Shown here one piece after another: positions 47,701-56,819 of a stretch of DNA of 64,000 nt. Position 1 is the first letter of the stretch. Each line of letters begins with the position of its first letter. This DNA comes from Sesamum alatum (lineage: Eukaryota > Streptophyta > Magnoliopsida > Lamiales > Pedaliaceae): the NCBI GenBank assembly GCA_034509735.1, contig JACGWO010000011.1, forward strand, positions 13,735,866-13,799,865. The letters are read 5' to 3'. Below the pieces are notes generated by a model. That model was not told where the DNA came from. It did not search any database and saw nothing but the letters and a program-made list of their open reading frames with translations. The translations under genes and the position numbers were made by a program.

Positions 47701-49068
47701 TTACAAAAATAAAAATGTTAGGAAAATTTGATTTTAATATGTATAATAAAATAGCTTTAAAATCAAATTATTTATATTCTACCAATTCAAAATATATATA
47801 GTTGACTTTGACCTTAACTAATTAACTAAAAAGATTAATACGTCAGTTTGAACACATTACGTTTTACGACACCTTGAACCATTTTATATTCAATCTCATC
47901 AATTTGAACAAACTTATTCTGATAGCTCAAGCACATTAAAACTCTATAATTAATTAAGAAGGAAAGAAAAATAAAATTTAAATATCCCAAGAAACTAAAA
48001 GATTTAGACGACAACGTCGTGTACATAGTCCCAAATCCAACCAACGTAAGCAATTTTCTTGAAAATATTTTATAAATATATACATATATATGTATATCTT
48101 TAAATATCAATTAATGAATAATGTTTATCATTCTAATATTATCCACAAACCCTTTAAACGACTCATTAGTTTGCATGACCTGAGGAACAATTTACGTCAA
48201 AAGAGAATTATTTATCACGGGGGTTTAATGCAATTTACCTCCCTACGATATTACAATCGAGCAAATTACCCCTTATGAAAATAAAATTATAATTTACCTC
48301 CTCGTATCTTTAAAATGGAGCAATTTACCTCACTAGACAGTGCTCCATTTTAGAAAACACGGGGAGGTTAATTGATTCATTTTAAGAAAAACAAGAAAGT
48401 AAATTGCTACTTTATTTTTCATAGGGGATAATTTATTCATTTGTAATATCACGGGGGTGTTGCTTGCATTTTACCCTACATATCACTATCTTTTTTAGAT
48501 CAAATAATGTATCGGATGGATTTATCCAGCTCCAAATTTTATTGTGTTTTCTAGTTTCATCGAATATACAACCTATATAAAATAATTACTTAAATAAAAT
48601 AACTAATGTCTTTTTTGTGCACAACGTGCATATATCACTACAAAAAAAATTAAATTTTCATTACATTATAAATGACTACGACTTAGAAATTGTAGTAAAT
48701 CAACACTATTAACCACGAACAAACAAAATCAACGAAAAAATTTAAAATTTTATCACGATTAATCAATACACTTTGAACAAAACAAAATTACCTGCAAAAT
48801 TAGCCTCAAGAACACTCTTCGCATTCTTGGTATGCAGCCGCAGTCTTGTAGTATAGTTTGGATGAGCTGCATAAAAATCCAAGACCGCCATTTCCATGCA
48901 CAAATCTGCCATGGCACCCAACGGCGAGTTTAGGTCTACAACCGCCCCGACGGGGACGACTGAGGCTCGCGTTTGTTCAGAGATAACATCGCTCGCAGCA
49001 CAACAAAAACAGCTGGTAATGAAGAAGAGAATGACAGAGAAATGGGAGCGCTGGAAATTGTTTGGCAT
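41176..49068 (-). CDS. Glutamate-receptor-like channel (GLR), five exons, apparently intact
   Basis: Joined exons, minus strand: 48792-49068, 44081-45411, 43643-43958, 43166-43554, 41176-41712 (2850 nt, 949 residues, stop at 41176). All introns are GT-AG and phases agree. Signal peptide about residues 1-26; amino-terminal LIVBP-like domain about 33-430; ligand-binding S1 from about 462 (ILRVGIPW) including KFDMVVGDTTI and RAAYVDFSLPY; M1 about 588-606; pore loop about 627-640; M3 about 650-672 ending QSYTANLSAILTV; S2 with IDAIFDEIPYMKLFL; M4 about 826-846; cytosolic tail to 949. Plant GLRs are tetrameric, amino-acid-gated, calcium-permeable channels in the plasma or vacuolar membrane, used in wound and defence signalling. 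Five exons and the DMWIFVKPL motif suggest clade 2, without proof. The pore loop is atypical. The first and last introns are packed with MITEs. Confidence 0.92.
41750..42019. mobile_element. One-sided remnant of the 'GGCTTAAATG' MITE family, GLR intron 4
   Basis: The right end, minus strand, reads GGCTTAAATGTATTTTTCG and continues with inner words of the same family. The left arm lacks a matching terminus. Confidence 0.45.
42268..43034. mobile_element. MITE in GLR intron 4, interrupted by another MITE
   Basis: Outer arms GGCAAAATGCTTTTTTGG (left) and, inverted, GGTAAAATATTTTTTTGG (right) pair well, and ATTATTTGTTT follows on both sides. Flanks TTGTATGCG and TTGTATGTG differ at one base. The inner element at 42531-42989 interrupts it. 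The left arm also contains internal inverted copies of 'tgggactaaaacaactac'. Confidence 0.65.
42531..42989. mobile_element. Palindromic MITE nested in another MITE, GLR intron 4
   Basis: 459 bp, both arms GGCTAAATTGCATTTTCT with nearly perfect inversion over about 200 bp. It is flanked by an exact 10-bp repeat AAACAAATAA (42521-42530 and 42990-42999). High arm identity suggests a recent insertion. Confidence 0.85.
43166..43554 (-). CDS. GLR exon 4: M3 and most of S2
   Basis: Begins RNMVSNNWSLFVLVFW, the M3 helix. The gate motif SYTANLSAILTV follows; SYTANL is the most conserved stretch of the family. S2 continues with GSKKGGIDAIFDEIPYM and GPTYKTGGFAF before GTAAGT (phase 0). Confidence 0.9.
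43643..43958 (-). CDS. GLR exon 3: end of S1, M1 and pore loop
   Basis: From the acceptor AAACTAG, the exon reads KFDMVVGDTTIWAPRAAY, then the M1 helix WDLWLAIIVACILMGIVLHI, then ERPRMVYWSPVAVLAFPE, the pore-loop position. It ends one base into codon 642. The pore loop lacks the usual F-W-F-S-F-S-T pattern. Confidence 0.88.
44081..45411 (-). CDS. GLR exon 2: amino-terminal domain and first part of S1
   Basis: The acceptor TGTGCAG at 45412-45418 precedes TTCTAGAG. The exon encodes HGILGPQDSTEETFF, VPMISFTARISALS, the LYEDTDYGNQF segment and, near its end, ATGILRVGIPWKHGFTEFV. It stops at codon Q536 before GTAATT. A start at the internal TTG 45403 is not needed, because the splice joins cleanly in frame. 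Confidence 0.9.
45568..46012. mobile_element. MITE in GLR intron 1, 'GGCTTAAATG'-like family
   Basis: Arms GGGATTAAATACATTTTTGG and, inverted, GGGCTTCAATGCATTTTC. Flanks TAATACCA and TAATATCA match at 7 of 8 bases. Similar inside to the element at 4536-4984. Confidence 0.7.
46302..46583. mobile_element. MITE in GLR intron 1, 'GGGTAAAT' family
   Basis: Ends GGGTAAATACAATAACCTCC and inverted GGGTAAATTACATCC. It shares 'ggactacaatgcgcaggga' with the better preserved copy at 49492-49877. The phrase 'aataatttggactacaatgcg' is duplicated inside. Confidence 0.55.
46920..47210. mobile_element. Possible non-autonomous element remnant, GLR intron 1
   Basis: It shares inner phrases (gattaatcatggtc-like, 'ttaagttttgc', 'gtttggctata') with the small CACTA-like element at 49987-50297. 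The ends were not resolved. Confidence 0.3.
47383..47409. repeat. TA microsatellite in GLR intron 1
   Basis: About thirteen TA units. Confidence 0.85.
47418..47640. mobile_element. Short inverted-repeat element, GLR intron 1
   Basis: The left arm (aaatatttttttggtatcgtt) is inverted at the right (aaaaatattttttt...aataccatt). The inner part contains 'tttagtaccattaaac' and its inverted copy 'gtttaatggtac'. The ends were not fully resolved. Confidence 0.5.
48222..48476. mobile_element. Palindromic MITE in GLR intron 1
   Basis: Arms GGTTTAATGCAATTTACC and, inverted, GGGTAAAATGCAAGCAAC, with inverted inner words ('ctacgatattac' and 'gtaatatcacg'). Same general family as 2342-2586. Confidence 0.55.
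48636..48770. mobile_element. CACTA-like end fragment in GLR intron 1
   Basis: CACTACAAAAAAAATTAAA is a CACTA-type terminus just upstream of exon 1's donor. No opposite end found. It lies within 25 bp of the exon boundary. Confidence 0.35.
48792..49068 (-). CDS. GLR exon 1: signal peptide and start of the amino-terminal domain
   Basis: ATG at 49068 opens MPNNFQRSHFSVILFFITSC, a classic signal peptide. Mature sequence continues through VVPVGAVVDLNSPLG, the first strand of the ligand-binding-protein fold in GLRs. It ends ANFA plus one base before a GT donor (phase 1). Confidence 0.9.
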
Positions 49069-49482
49069 GTCGGTAGCTAGCTATGGTTTTGTCTTAGTTT
49101 CCAAAATTTTGTAATATCTACCAACTTGGGATTATATATATATATATATATATATAGACAAAAGGAGGTTGTATTCAGACATGAATTTTTGATAGCAACA
49201 TGTTGAATAATTCAATGGAGATGTGTATTTAATTTGGGTTGGCTTTGGACGTTACACGCAAAGGGTTTCGTTGAATCTTAGGTCTTAGGTATTAATTATG
49301 CATGTCTTGCTGCTGATAGATTTCTTACATTGGGTAGTTGACAAAGATCCTTATGGGAAACTTCCTGGGAAAAGCTTAGAGATACCTTGATTTTGAAATT
49401 ATTGATATAATTCTATGAATCTTTTGGTATTTTGATGCTGATTGGATTTTTTTTATCCTAAATCCGGTTGCATCTTTTATTT
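49069..49482 (-). promoter_or_regulatory. Upstream region of the GLR gene
   Basis: This is the DNA directly before the GLR start codon, so it should hold the promoter. A TA run at 49133-49155 lies 65-87 bp before the ATG, and no convincing separate TATA box is seen. The segment 49318-49388 is shared with 2891-2961. Confidence 0.4.
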
Positions 49483-49491
49483 TATTTGATT

Positions 49492-49877
49492 GGGTAAATT
49501 ACATGTACCTTCCCTGAGGTTTGGCATAATTACAAATACGTCCTCGTTGTTGAATACGCCCCCAAGGTTTGTAACCGTCTAATAAATAACCCATTTTAAT
49601 CCATTTTTATGGGTGAACTGACCAAAATACCCTTATATATTTTATTTAATTTTTAAAATTCTTTGAATTTGTTTGGACTACAATGCGCAGGGAGAGGTTT
49701 TTAAAATTTTTTACACAGAGGAGTTAATAACGCAATTTGCCTCGGCTGATTTTTCTGCAATTTAACTAAAAAATCAAGGGCAAAATGGTCAATTTCAGGT
49801 TTTTGGTTGAAAATTACAAACCTCAGGGGGTATTTGTAATTTTGCCAAACCTCAGGAGAGGTAAATGTAATTTACCC
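49492..49877. mobile_element. Palindromic MITE, 'GGGTAAATTACAT' family
   Basis: Arms GGGTAAATTACATGTACC and, inverted, GGGTAAATTACATTTACC. Inner motifs 'cctgaggtttggc' and 'aattacaaatac' are present on both sides. Flanks TATTTGATT and TATTTGATA match at 8 of 9 bases. A partial copy is at about 42140-42260 and a diverged one at 46302-46583. Confidence 0.8.
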
Positions 49878-49986
49878 TATTTGATATATACATATTATAT
49901 GTATAAATTTTTTCCTAAATAAAATAAATTATGATGTAATATTTGTACATGTGCCCTGTATATATTAATTGGAATATAGGAGATGT

Positions 49987-50297
49987 CACTAGAAGAAATA
50001 TGATTTTTTGTTGCAGTTAATTATTGTGGTAAAAAGAAAAAAAATAGTGGCGAATAACTACGGTTCCGCAACGGCCATTAGCCGTTGTTTTGACAAGCGA
50101 ATCCAAAACATTGGCCATAGCTAAAACTAGGACAAATGTTTTAGGTATAGCCAAAAATTATGATAAATATTGATTAATCATAGTAAAAATTTAAATTTTC
50201 GCAGTTGTTTTGTTTGGCCGTGATTAATAGTGTTAATTTATTATAATTTTTAAGTTATGATTAATAGTGTAACAAAAAATTAATTTTTTATAGCGTG
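49987..50297. mobile_element. Small CACTA-like element
   Basis: Left CACTAGAAGAAATATGA; right, inverted, CACGCTATAAAAAATTA. Both are followed within 25 bp by 'ttttttgtt(g/a)c'. The flanks do not match. Internal repeated 'gattaatcatg' and 'gattaatagtgt' words. Confidence 0.45.
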
Positions 50298-51060
50298 TAC
50301 AAGGACTCGAAATAGAAAATGGAATCTGATTTGATGTACCCTATGATATAATATAGATGGTTTTGCCTTTTGTGATTATAAGAGGGTTGGATCTGAGTTT
50401 GCCCTGTGTGTGGATTTAATGTTTTTAAATGTATTAAATTTTAATATAACTGATTCCTTATAGGTAAAACAATTTCTAGTGCTAACACAAATCTATGGAG
50501 TTCAATTATATTTGACCAATGGGTAAATATTACTTTTAGTACTCCAACTATGCCACTTATCTGAATTTGATCTCTCATATTTCCAACTATCAAAATTAGT
50601 CACTATCAGTATTTCCATTTATCAGGTTTAAAATTTGGGTATTGAGTTATCTAATACCTAATTTTTAAAAATCGGCTCGTGTTTTGGGTAGGACTTCCCT
50701 ACCCAAACTACCCAATCAGGTATCCAACATCTATACTATTATTAAAGAAAACCTTATGTCGTACCAAGTTTTGAATATCCAAAGTTACTTTTTTATTCTT
50801 TTATTTCTTAAAGAAAAATTGTCCAAATAGTAATTTCAGTATTTTTTATAACCTCACAATTAATTTTTTTTTTCTCAACCCACTAATAACCCACAATTAT
50901 AACTTTTTTGTTTTCTCTCATGCATCTTATTCCCCCTCTTTTTTTCTTTCTCACGGACTTCTATTTTTCTCATCTTCTCACACCACGATTGTTTCCCCAC
51001 TCACAAAAGTGATATTTACCCTTTTACCATTCATATATATACAACTGCAATTATACTAAG
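50298..51060. other. Gene-free AT-rich stretch
   Basis: No open frame or complete element recognised. Pyrimidine-rich DNA at 50925-51000. Confidence 0.5.
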
Positions 51061-51070
51061 GGTTCATATG

Positions 51071-51357
51071 GGGGAAAATTGCGATTTTCGTCCTGTAACT
51101 TAGGGGAGTGACAATTTTGGTCCTGCACGAATTGATTTTTGTAATTTAGTCCTGCAACTTTGAAAATTTAGCAATTTTGGTCCCATTTGGCCGGAAAGCC
51201 CCAATTTTAAAGGTCATGTGCTCGGTACATGCGCTTTTCCGGTGAAAAAGGACCAAAATTATCAATTTTTAAAGTTACAGGACCAAATTGCGAAAATTAA
51301 TTCATGCAGGATAAAAATTGCCAACCCTAAGTTACAGGATGAAAATTACAATTTTTC
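51071..51357. mobile_element. Palindromic MITE left of a tandem array
   Basis: Inverted arms share 'gaaaattgcgattttcgtcc', then 'tgtaacttagggg' and 'ccaaattgcgaaaattaattc' type words. Its relative at 52063-52297 lies on the other side of the tandem array. Confidence 0.6.
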
Positions 51358-51365
51358 TATTTTTT

Positions 51366-52062
51366 AGTTCATTTGTTTAGCATTACCCTCGATACACCCT
51401 ATGCTAGGAGCACGTTGATCTACAAAGTCTGAAAATCATATTTTTATAGCTCTAATTTTTTGAATTATATATAGATCTTATTAATTTATTTTCTCTAAAG
51501 GGTAAAAAATTGATGAACTATTAGTAAAAAATAATATTTTTATTGTCTACTTGTTCACGATACCATCACCAAACCCTTGATGGGGGCATGTTAATTTGCA
51601 AAGCTTGAAAAATATATTTTTTAAGGCTCTAATTTTACAATTAAAAGGAGTTATTAATTTATATTCTCTATGAGTAAAAAATAATGGAATGTTCAGCTAA
51701 AAACATGAGTTTTTAGTCTACTTGTTCAGCACTTACTTGAACACACCCAATGTTGGCGGCATGTTAATCTACAATACTTGAAAATTTAAAATTTTTATGA
51801 ATCTAGTTTTTTTAAGTATGGACTTTATTTATTTATTTGCTCTAGGAAGAGTAAAAAAGAAGTGACATTTTTAGTAAAAGTAATACTTTTATTAGTCTAT
51901 TTGTTCAACACAACCCTCACCAAACTACGGGCATGTTGATTTACAGAGCTTGAAAAATATATTTTTAACACTCTAATTTTTTAATTAGACACTATTATTA
52001 ATTTATTTCTTTATGAGGAGTAAACAAAGTGGAATTTTCAGCAAAACAATAGAAGCTTTTTA
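51366..52062. repeat. Degenerate tandem array, about 175-bp monomer, four copies
   Basis: Landmark 'gcttgaaaaatatattttt' and variants occur at about 51427, 51603, 51776 and 51948 (spacing about 172-176 bp). Each copy also has a 'gcatgttaat(c/t)tac' block, a 'ctctaattttt' block, 'ttaatttatt.tctctatgagta' and 'tctacttgttcagcac'. Copies are strongly diverged. The monomer length is in the range of plant satellite repeats. Confidence 0.8.
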
Positions 52063-52297
52063 GGGAAAAAATTGCAACTTTCATCCTGTAACTTAGAGGG
52101 GTAGCAATTTTGGTCCTATACAAATTGATTTTTGTAAGTTAGTCCTATAACTTCTAAAATTTGGCAATTTTGGTCCTATATCGCCGAAAAGCCCCGATTG
52201 TCAAGGTCATGTGCCCGGCACATGCATTTTTTCCGATCAAAAAGGACCAAAATTGCCACCCCCACTAAGTTACAAGATGAAAATTGCAATTTTTTTC
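52063..52297. mobile_element. Palindromic MITE right of the tandem array
   Basis: Arms 'gaaaaaattgcaactttc' and inverted 'gaaaaaaattgcaattttc'; same family as 51071-51357 but shorter. It interrupts the array at 'ctttttag' in the monomer, which resumes after it with 'ttcatttggttc'. Confidence 0.6.
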
Positions 52298-52878
52298 GTT
52301 CATTTGGTTCAAACGAGAGGAAAGGGAAGTGAAAGGGGGAGGGCAAGAATAATAGTTTTACTTCAAGTTATTTGGTAAGGTTGGAAGATAAGTAAATCTC
52401 GAATATTTTCCCTTGTTTGGTACGAGAAAATTAGATTGAGAAGAAAATATTATTTTTGCAATTTTACGGTTTAACCATTTATCTTCATTTTATATTAAAA
52501 TATAAACAAGTTAATATTATACTAATATCAACGATCTAAAAACCTTAGTAATAAAAATATATATTAACAAGAACAATAATATTTTTTATTAAAAAATGTT
52601 CATCAAAATGAATATTATTCATTTATTCTAAACTATTCAGTTTAAATAAAATAAAAATTATTAGTGTCATCGGCGGGAAGAGGGAACATGATTAGGGGAA
52701 GGAATTATTCAATCAAGATTAATTGCAAATTAGCAACAAAAAATTCTGAAAAATCGCAAATGCAAATAATATTTACCGGATTGTTGACTTCGGCCTAGTA
52801 ATTTTTTCAATGATTTGGTTATCTATTCTATGGAGATTATGTACGGTATTATTAGTGGAAGGAGAAAAGAACTGGAGA

Positions 52879-52909
<31 letters not shown>

Positions 52910-53252
52910 TGGGGGGTAAAATACAATTTACCCCCATGTGTTATTGGAAAAGTGCAATTTACCTCCTTGTGAAAAAAATAAAGTGCAAAAAACCCCCTAT
53001 ACTCTTAGAATTGATGCAATTTACCCCCTCCACGTGACTGGTTCATTTCACGTGCTATTTTTTTTTTTATTTTAATTTTTAGTTTACAAAATTACATTTT
53101 TACCCTTATTTCAAAACTGTTAGATCTAAATCATTTAGATGATTGGTTCAGATCTCATCAATATTACTTATAAATATATTAAAATTTAAATACATTTATA
53201 TATAATTTTATATATTTTTAGTTGTACATATTTATTTATATAAGTATATATA
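52298..53252. other. Gene-free stretch with a half MITE
   Basis: At 52912-53040 is one arm of the 'tgcaatttacc' MITE family without its partner, next to a TA run (52888-52910). Otherwise AT-rich without recognisable content. Confidence 0.5.
52888..52910. repeat. AT microsatellite
   Basis: About eleven AT units. Confidence 0.8.
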
Positions 53253-53416
53253 TATATACAGGGTAAACATCATTTTTGGTCCCTAAACTATGCCATTTAT
53301 CTACTTTTGGTCCCTCATGTATCCTACTCATCAATTTTGGTCCCTCAACTTTAATAATTTCATTATTTTTGGTCCCTCCGTTAACTTTTCTGTTAAAACC
53401 AAATTTGTGACCAACA

Positions 53417-53470
53417 AGATTTGAACCTGGGTCACATTTTTAACAAAACCAACTTATTACCGCTGGGCCA
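53417..53470 (-). other. tRNA-like A and B boxes in the left TIR
   Basis: On the minus strand, TGGCCCAGCGG (53460-53470) fits the A-box consensus and GGTTCAAATCT (53417-53427) fits the B box, 43 bp apart start to start, the distance found in real tRNA genes. No clean cloverleaf forms around them, so this is not called a tRNA gene. Confidence 0.6.
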
Positions 53471-53819
53471 AGTTTGTGATTTAATTATTCCTTAACCCAA
53501 AAATTTACTTATTTCATTTCTCTGTAGCAGCCCTACGTTTTTATTTTTATTTTTAAGCCTCTCAAATTTTTCAAAACATTTCTAAAATCCTGTATTAGCC
53601 CCAAACAACAAATTAAATACAAAAATCATAAAATTTTCACAAGACTAATTCTCAAAAACTCAACAAAAATACACAAATCATAGAGATACCAAACAATGTC
53701 ATAAAAGTCATAAACAATACATAAGCCATTTATTAAATACATAAAAATAGTCTTAAAATTTTCTAAATACCAACATAATTCAAAAATTGATCCATTACAA
53801 CAAAAATGTTTATTGATTG

Positions 53820-55215
53820 TCTTTTTTCTTCTCCTTCTTTTCACTTCCACTTGGTCTTTCATGTGTATTTATCTTTAATTGACTTCCAAGTGCAGCTTTG
53901 AGATTTGGCAGAGTGATGAAATTCATGCCTCCCTTCACAATAACTGGAGTTGAAACTTTTGAGGATTGAGTGACCTGCATAAAGCAACAAAAAAATCCTA
54001 AGTACTTTCATTTTGCTGGAATTAAGACTTTTTGTTTATCGCTCATGAATGTCCAAGCATATTGATTTTCAAAACCTATATCATTCTCTAACAGTGTTAG
54101 AAACCACACCCAAGAGTCTTTGTTTTCATTTTCCACAACTGCTTATGCTATTGGAAAGATATTGTTATTAGCTTCAGTGCCCACTACTGTCAACAATTGC
54201 CCACCTTGTGGCCCCTTCAGAAAACACCCGTCAACTCCTATAACCTTTCGACATGCCTTAAAGCCTTCCTTACAAGTTGCAAAACAAATGTACAACTTCT
54301 GAAAAGTAGGTTCCCCTCCTTCATTTTCAGCCCCAATCAATTTTAAAGTCACAGTTGAACCAGATACTTCTCAACAATTCAACGCAATAATCCCTAATTC
54401 TACTAAACTGTTATGTCAAATTCCCCTGAATCATCTCCATGGCTTTTATCTTAGCCCTGTAAGCCTGTTGTTTGGAGACATTTGCTTTTAATGTTGTGCA
54501 CAACTCACTCCTGAATTCATTCACTCCTAGTTTAGGATTGTCTTTGAATTTTTTCATGAAATTTTTTCCAATCCAACTAGAATTCAGACTTCTATTGTTA
54601 TAAGCCCAAGAACACTTGTTATGCACAGGGTTGTAGCTTTTTACTTGCCATGAATGATTATTCTGCATTGGTGATACAAGGACTGCCCACTCATAACCCT
54701 CCTTCTTACAATTTGCTCTCAATCTTCTTTTGTCATTTTTTACAAATTTTACTTGCATCCCTCTCCTCAAGCAATGTGATTGAATAGCAAATTTAGCTTC
54801 ATCCTTGGAACTGAAGACCAGTTCTAGTTTCAAATCGGGATTCTTGTTGTCTGTTTTAGGATTGTATTTTGAATAATTTTCATGCAATTCTTCATCGGAC
54901 CCAATCAGACTCTCGAATTCCCCACTATCATGTAACTCTTCTTCATGTTCAGCTTCACATATCTCTTATATCTCAGAATTATCTACTGATTTTCCCTTCC
55001 TATACCCACTAAATTCAACATCTGGATCAACAAATTTTTCAAAACAATCTATCATCCTCCTCCATATCATAATCACTATCGTTAAATTCTTCATTATCAG
55101 AACAATCAAGTTCTGATTCATTATCCAACCCCTCTGTGTTTGTACCCTCATCCAAAAATGAAAAATCGACTTCAGGATCAAGCTCTTCAAGGTTAGAGTA
55201 CACTTGAATTTGCAT
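53820..55215 (-). pseudogene. MURA-like transposase of the second MULE, C-terminally deleted
   Basis: ATG at 55215: MQIQVYSNLEELDPEVDFSF, then a strongly acidic stretch to about 54960. The Mutator DNA-binding domain follows at 54411-54887, with FSSKDEAKFAIQSHCLRRGM, a C near NCKKEGYEWAV and NNHSWQVKSYNPVHNKCSW. Next come the start of the MULE DDE domain, with KVIGVDGCFLKGPQGGQLLT (about 54240), which supplies the first catalytic aspartate, and near 54040 AWTFMSDKQKVL with the second. The catalytic glutamate region, SWIM finger and zinc knuckle are absent: the sequence jumps to a short K/R-rich tail. Stops and frameshifts occur near 55030 and 54400. Not functional. Confidence 0.85.
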
Positions 55216-55765
55216 GTCTAGACAACAACACATAAGATAATTTTAGAAAAATGTCAATAATTCCGCAACATTTAACAGCAAGTTCTCAACAATTTCTCAG
55301 CAAATTCAGCAACAATTTCATAAAAATTTCAGTAATAATTTCAACGAATTCGCAACATTTTCAGCAATAATTTTAGCAAATTCTCAACATTTTCAGCAAT
55401 AATTTCATAACAATTCTCACAATTTCTCAATACTTTCAGCAATAATTCTCAAAATACTCAACAATAATTCGCAATAAATGTTAAAATTTCAGCAAAAAAA
55501 TTCTCAAAAGTTTTGGCACAACTCACCGTAATTTGGGGTTTGAGAATGTGAATGTGTCTTCTTCACCATGGCTCTCCTCTCTGGCGTCGCCGTGCTCCTG
55601 GAATCGCGCCGCTACTCTTCAAATTACACTTCTTCTTCTTCTGAAATCGCTCACGTAGAGAGAAAGGGTTTTTAGCCCTTTTGTGATTTGAAGTGGCTGA
55701 TTTAGGGATATAACACATGCTTCAGAGAGAAAGACAATAGGTAATTTTCAGGTTAAGAAATACCT
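55216..55765. other. 5' non-coding part of the second MULE
   Basis: 55260-55510 is a minisatellite-like stretch of 'caacaatttcagcaataattt' variants (about 20-bp unit). No open frame of interest. Likely leader or promoter of the transposase gene. Confidence 0.55.
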
Positions 55766-55777
55766 AAATCACAAACT

Positions 55778-55831
55778 TGGCCCAGCGGTAACAAATTGGT
55801 TTTGCTAAAAATGTGACCCAGGTTCGAATCT
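55778..55831 (+). other. tRNA-like A and B boxes in the right TIR
   Basis: TGGCCCAGCGG (55778-55788) and GGTTCGAATCT (55821-55831), 43 bp apart. B-box match 10 of 11. Mirror image of the left TIR pair. Confidence 0.6.
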
Positions 55832-56029
55832 CGTTGGTCACAAATTCGGTTTTTTTTTTTTAAAGAAATCCGTTAGTTTTAACAGAAAAGTTAATGGAGG
55901 GACCAAAAATGATGAAATTATTAAAATTGAGGGACCAAAATTGATGAGTAGGATACATGAGGGACCAAAAGTGGATAAGTGGCATAGTTTAGGGACCAAA
56001 AATGATGTTTACCCTATATACAATATATC

Positions 56030-56384
56030 TATACATAGAGAGGGAGAGAGAGAATGGGGAAGGAAGGGTTGGGGACGGCGGGTGGGAGGGTTTCAGCGGG
56101 GTGTGGGGCGGCGGGTAGGAGGGTTGCAGCGGGGGGCAGGGTGGGGCTGCGAGTTTCGTCGGGGAGGGCGGTTGCGGGGGACGGGGGACGGGGAACGGCG
56201 GTTGGTGGGGCGGTGGGTTGGGGCCGCGGGCTATGGGGATCGAGGGGTGGCTGGGAACGAGGGCTGGTGGGGCTGGGCGCTGGGGCCGGCGAGGGCCATT
56301 CCAAATTTCCAAACTCTGTTACAAAAAAATTTTAAGCCATTACAAAAAAACGGAAACAATAATTCTTTTTTTTTCTTTGTAGTG
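56030..56384. mobile_element. Right terminus of a third CACTA element
   Basis: A GC-rich block (56040-56290, G-rich on the plus strand) is followed by 'ctgttacaaaa' and 'gccattacaaaa' words and the terminus ending TTCTTTGTAGTG (56384), a perfect GTAGTG end. The rest of the element is not present or is displaced by the MULE. Proline-rich open frames on the minus strand here are composition artefacts. Confidence 0.6.
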
Positions 56385-56705
56385 TTTTAAAATAAGCTTT
56401 TGTAATTGATTATTACACTTGCATTCCTGCTATTAGTTGTTCCAAATGTCGAAATCAAGTATCCTGTAATTGATGATACGATTGTTTCGCACGTGCAGCT
56501 GAATCGTGTAAAAGACAGACTTAAAAGGAAGAATATCAACATCTGTTACACAGAGGAAGCAATTAAACTCCTCGCAGCATTAGGATTTGACTCAAACTTT
56601 GGAGCAAGGCCTGTGAAGCGGGTCATGCAGCAAATGGTTGGGAATGAGATTGCAATGGGAATCTTAAGAGAAGATATTAAGGATCATTTGTGTATGAGAT
56701 ATTGA
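56385..56705 (+). pseudogene. ClpB-type AAA+ chaperone, C-terminal exon fragment, copy 1
   Basis: An intron-like stretch ends in a pyrimidine run and GTGCAG (56493-56498). The exon reads [40 protein letters not shown] and [16 protein letters not shown], which is the small subdomain of the second ATPase module of ClpB/Hsp100, including the GFD-x-x-x-GARP-x-x-R sensor-2 motif. Only about 65 codons of a protein of some 900-1000 remain. The real protein refolds aggregates in the chloroplast or mitochondrion. The fragment starts right after a CACTA end and keeps part of an intron, so it came from genomic DNA, not from cDNA. Confidence 0.8.
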
Positions 56706-56819
56706 TGAATATCGATTGCTCCTAGGAGTCGACTAAACTCAAATTATATGTGGTGCTAGAATTCATAAAACCGCTGGAAGTACCTAATCTTTCCATTGAA
56801 ATATGGCAAGATTTACAAT

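Larger units (their letters stand above)
53261..56014. mobile_element. Mutator-like element, 2.75 kb, deleted
   Basis: Long TIRs of roughly 240-250 bp (about 53261-53505 and 55768-56014) start GGGTAAACATCATTTTTGG. Flanks TATATACA at 53253-53260 and 56015-56022 are an exact 8-bp repeat, though in AT-rich DNA. A minus-strand MURA-like gene fills the middle but has lost its C-terminal half. The TIRs contain tRNA-like A and B boxes. The TIRs differ in sequence from those of the 19-kb MULE, so this is a separate family. Confidence 0.85.

Noticed and set aside
55771..55845. A tRNA gene in the MULE TIR
   Set aside because: A and B boxes are good, but the T stem pairs poorly and no acceptor or anticodon stem forms, so only tRNA-like boxes are claimed.
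55989..56335. Proline-rich frames (minus) and G/R-rich frames (plus)
   Set aside because: Artefacts of a GC-rich simple block at a CACTA end; no family signature.
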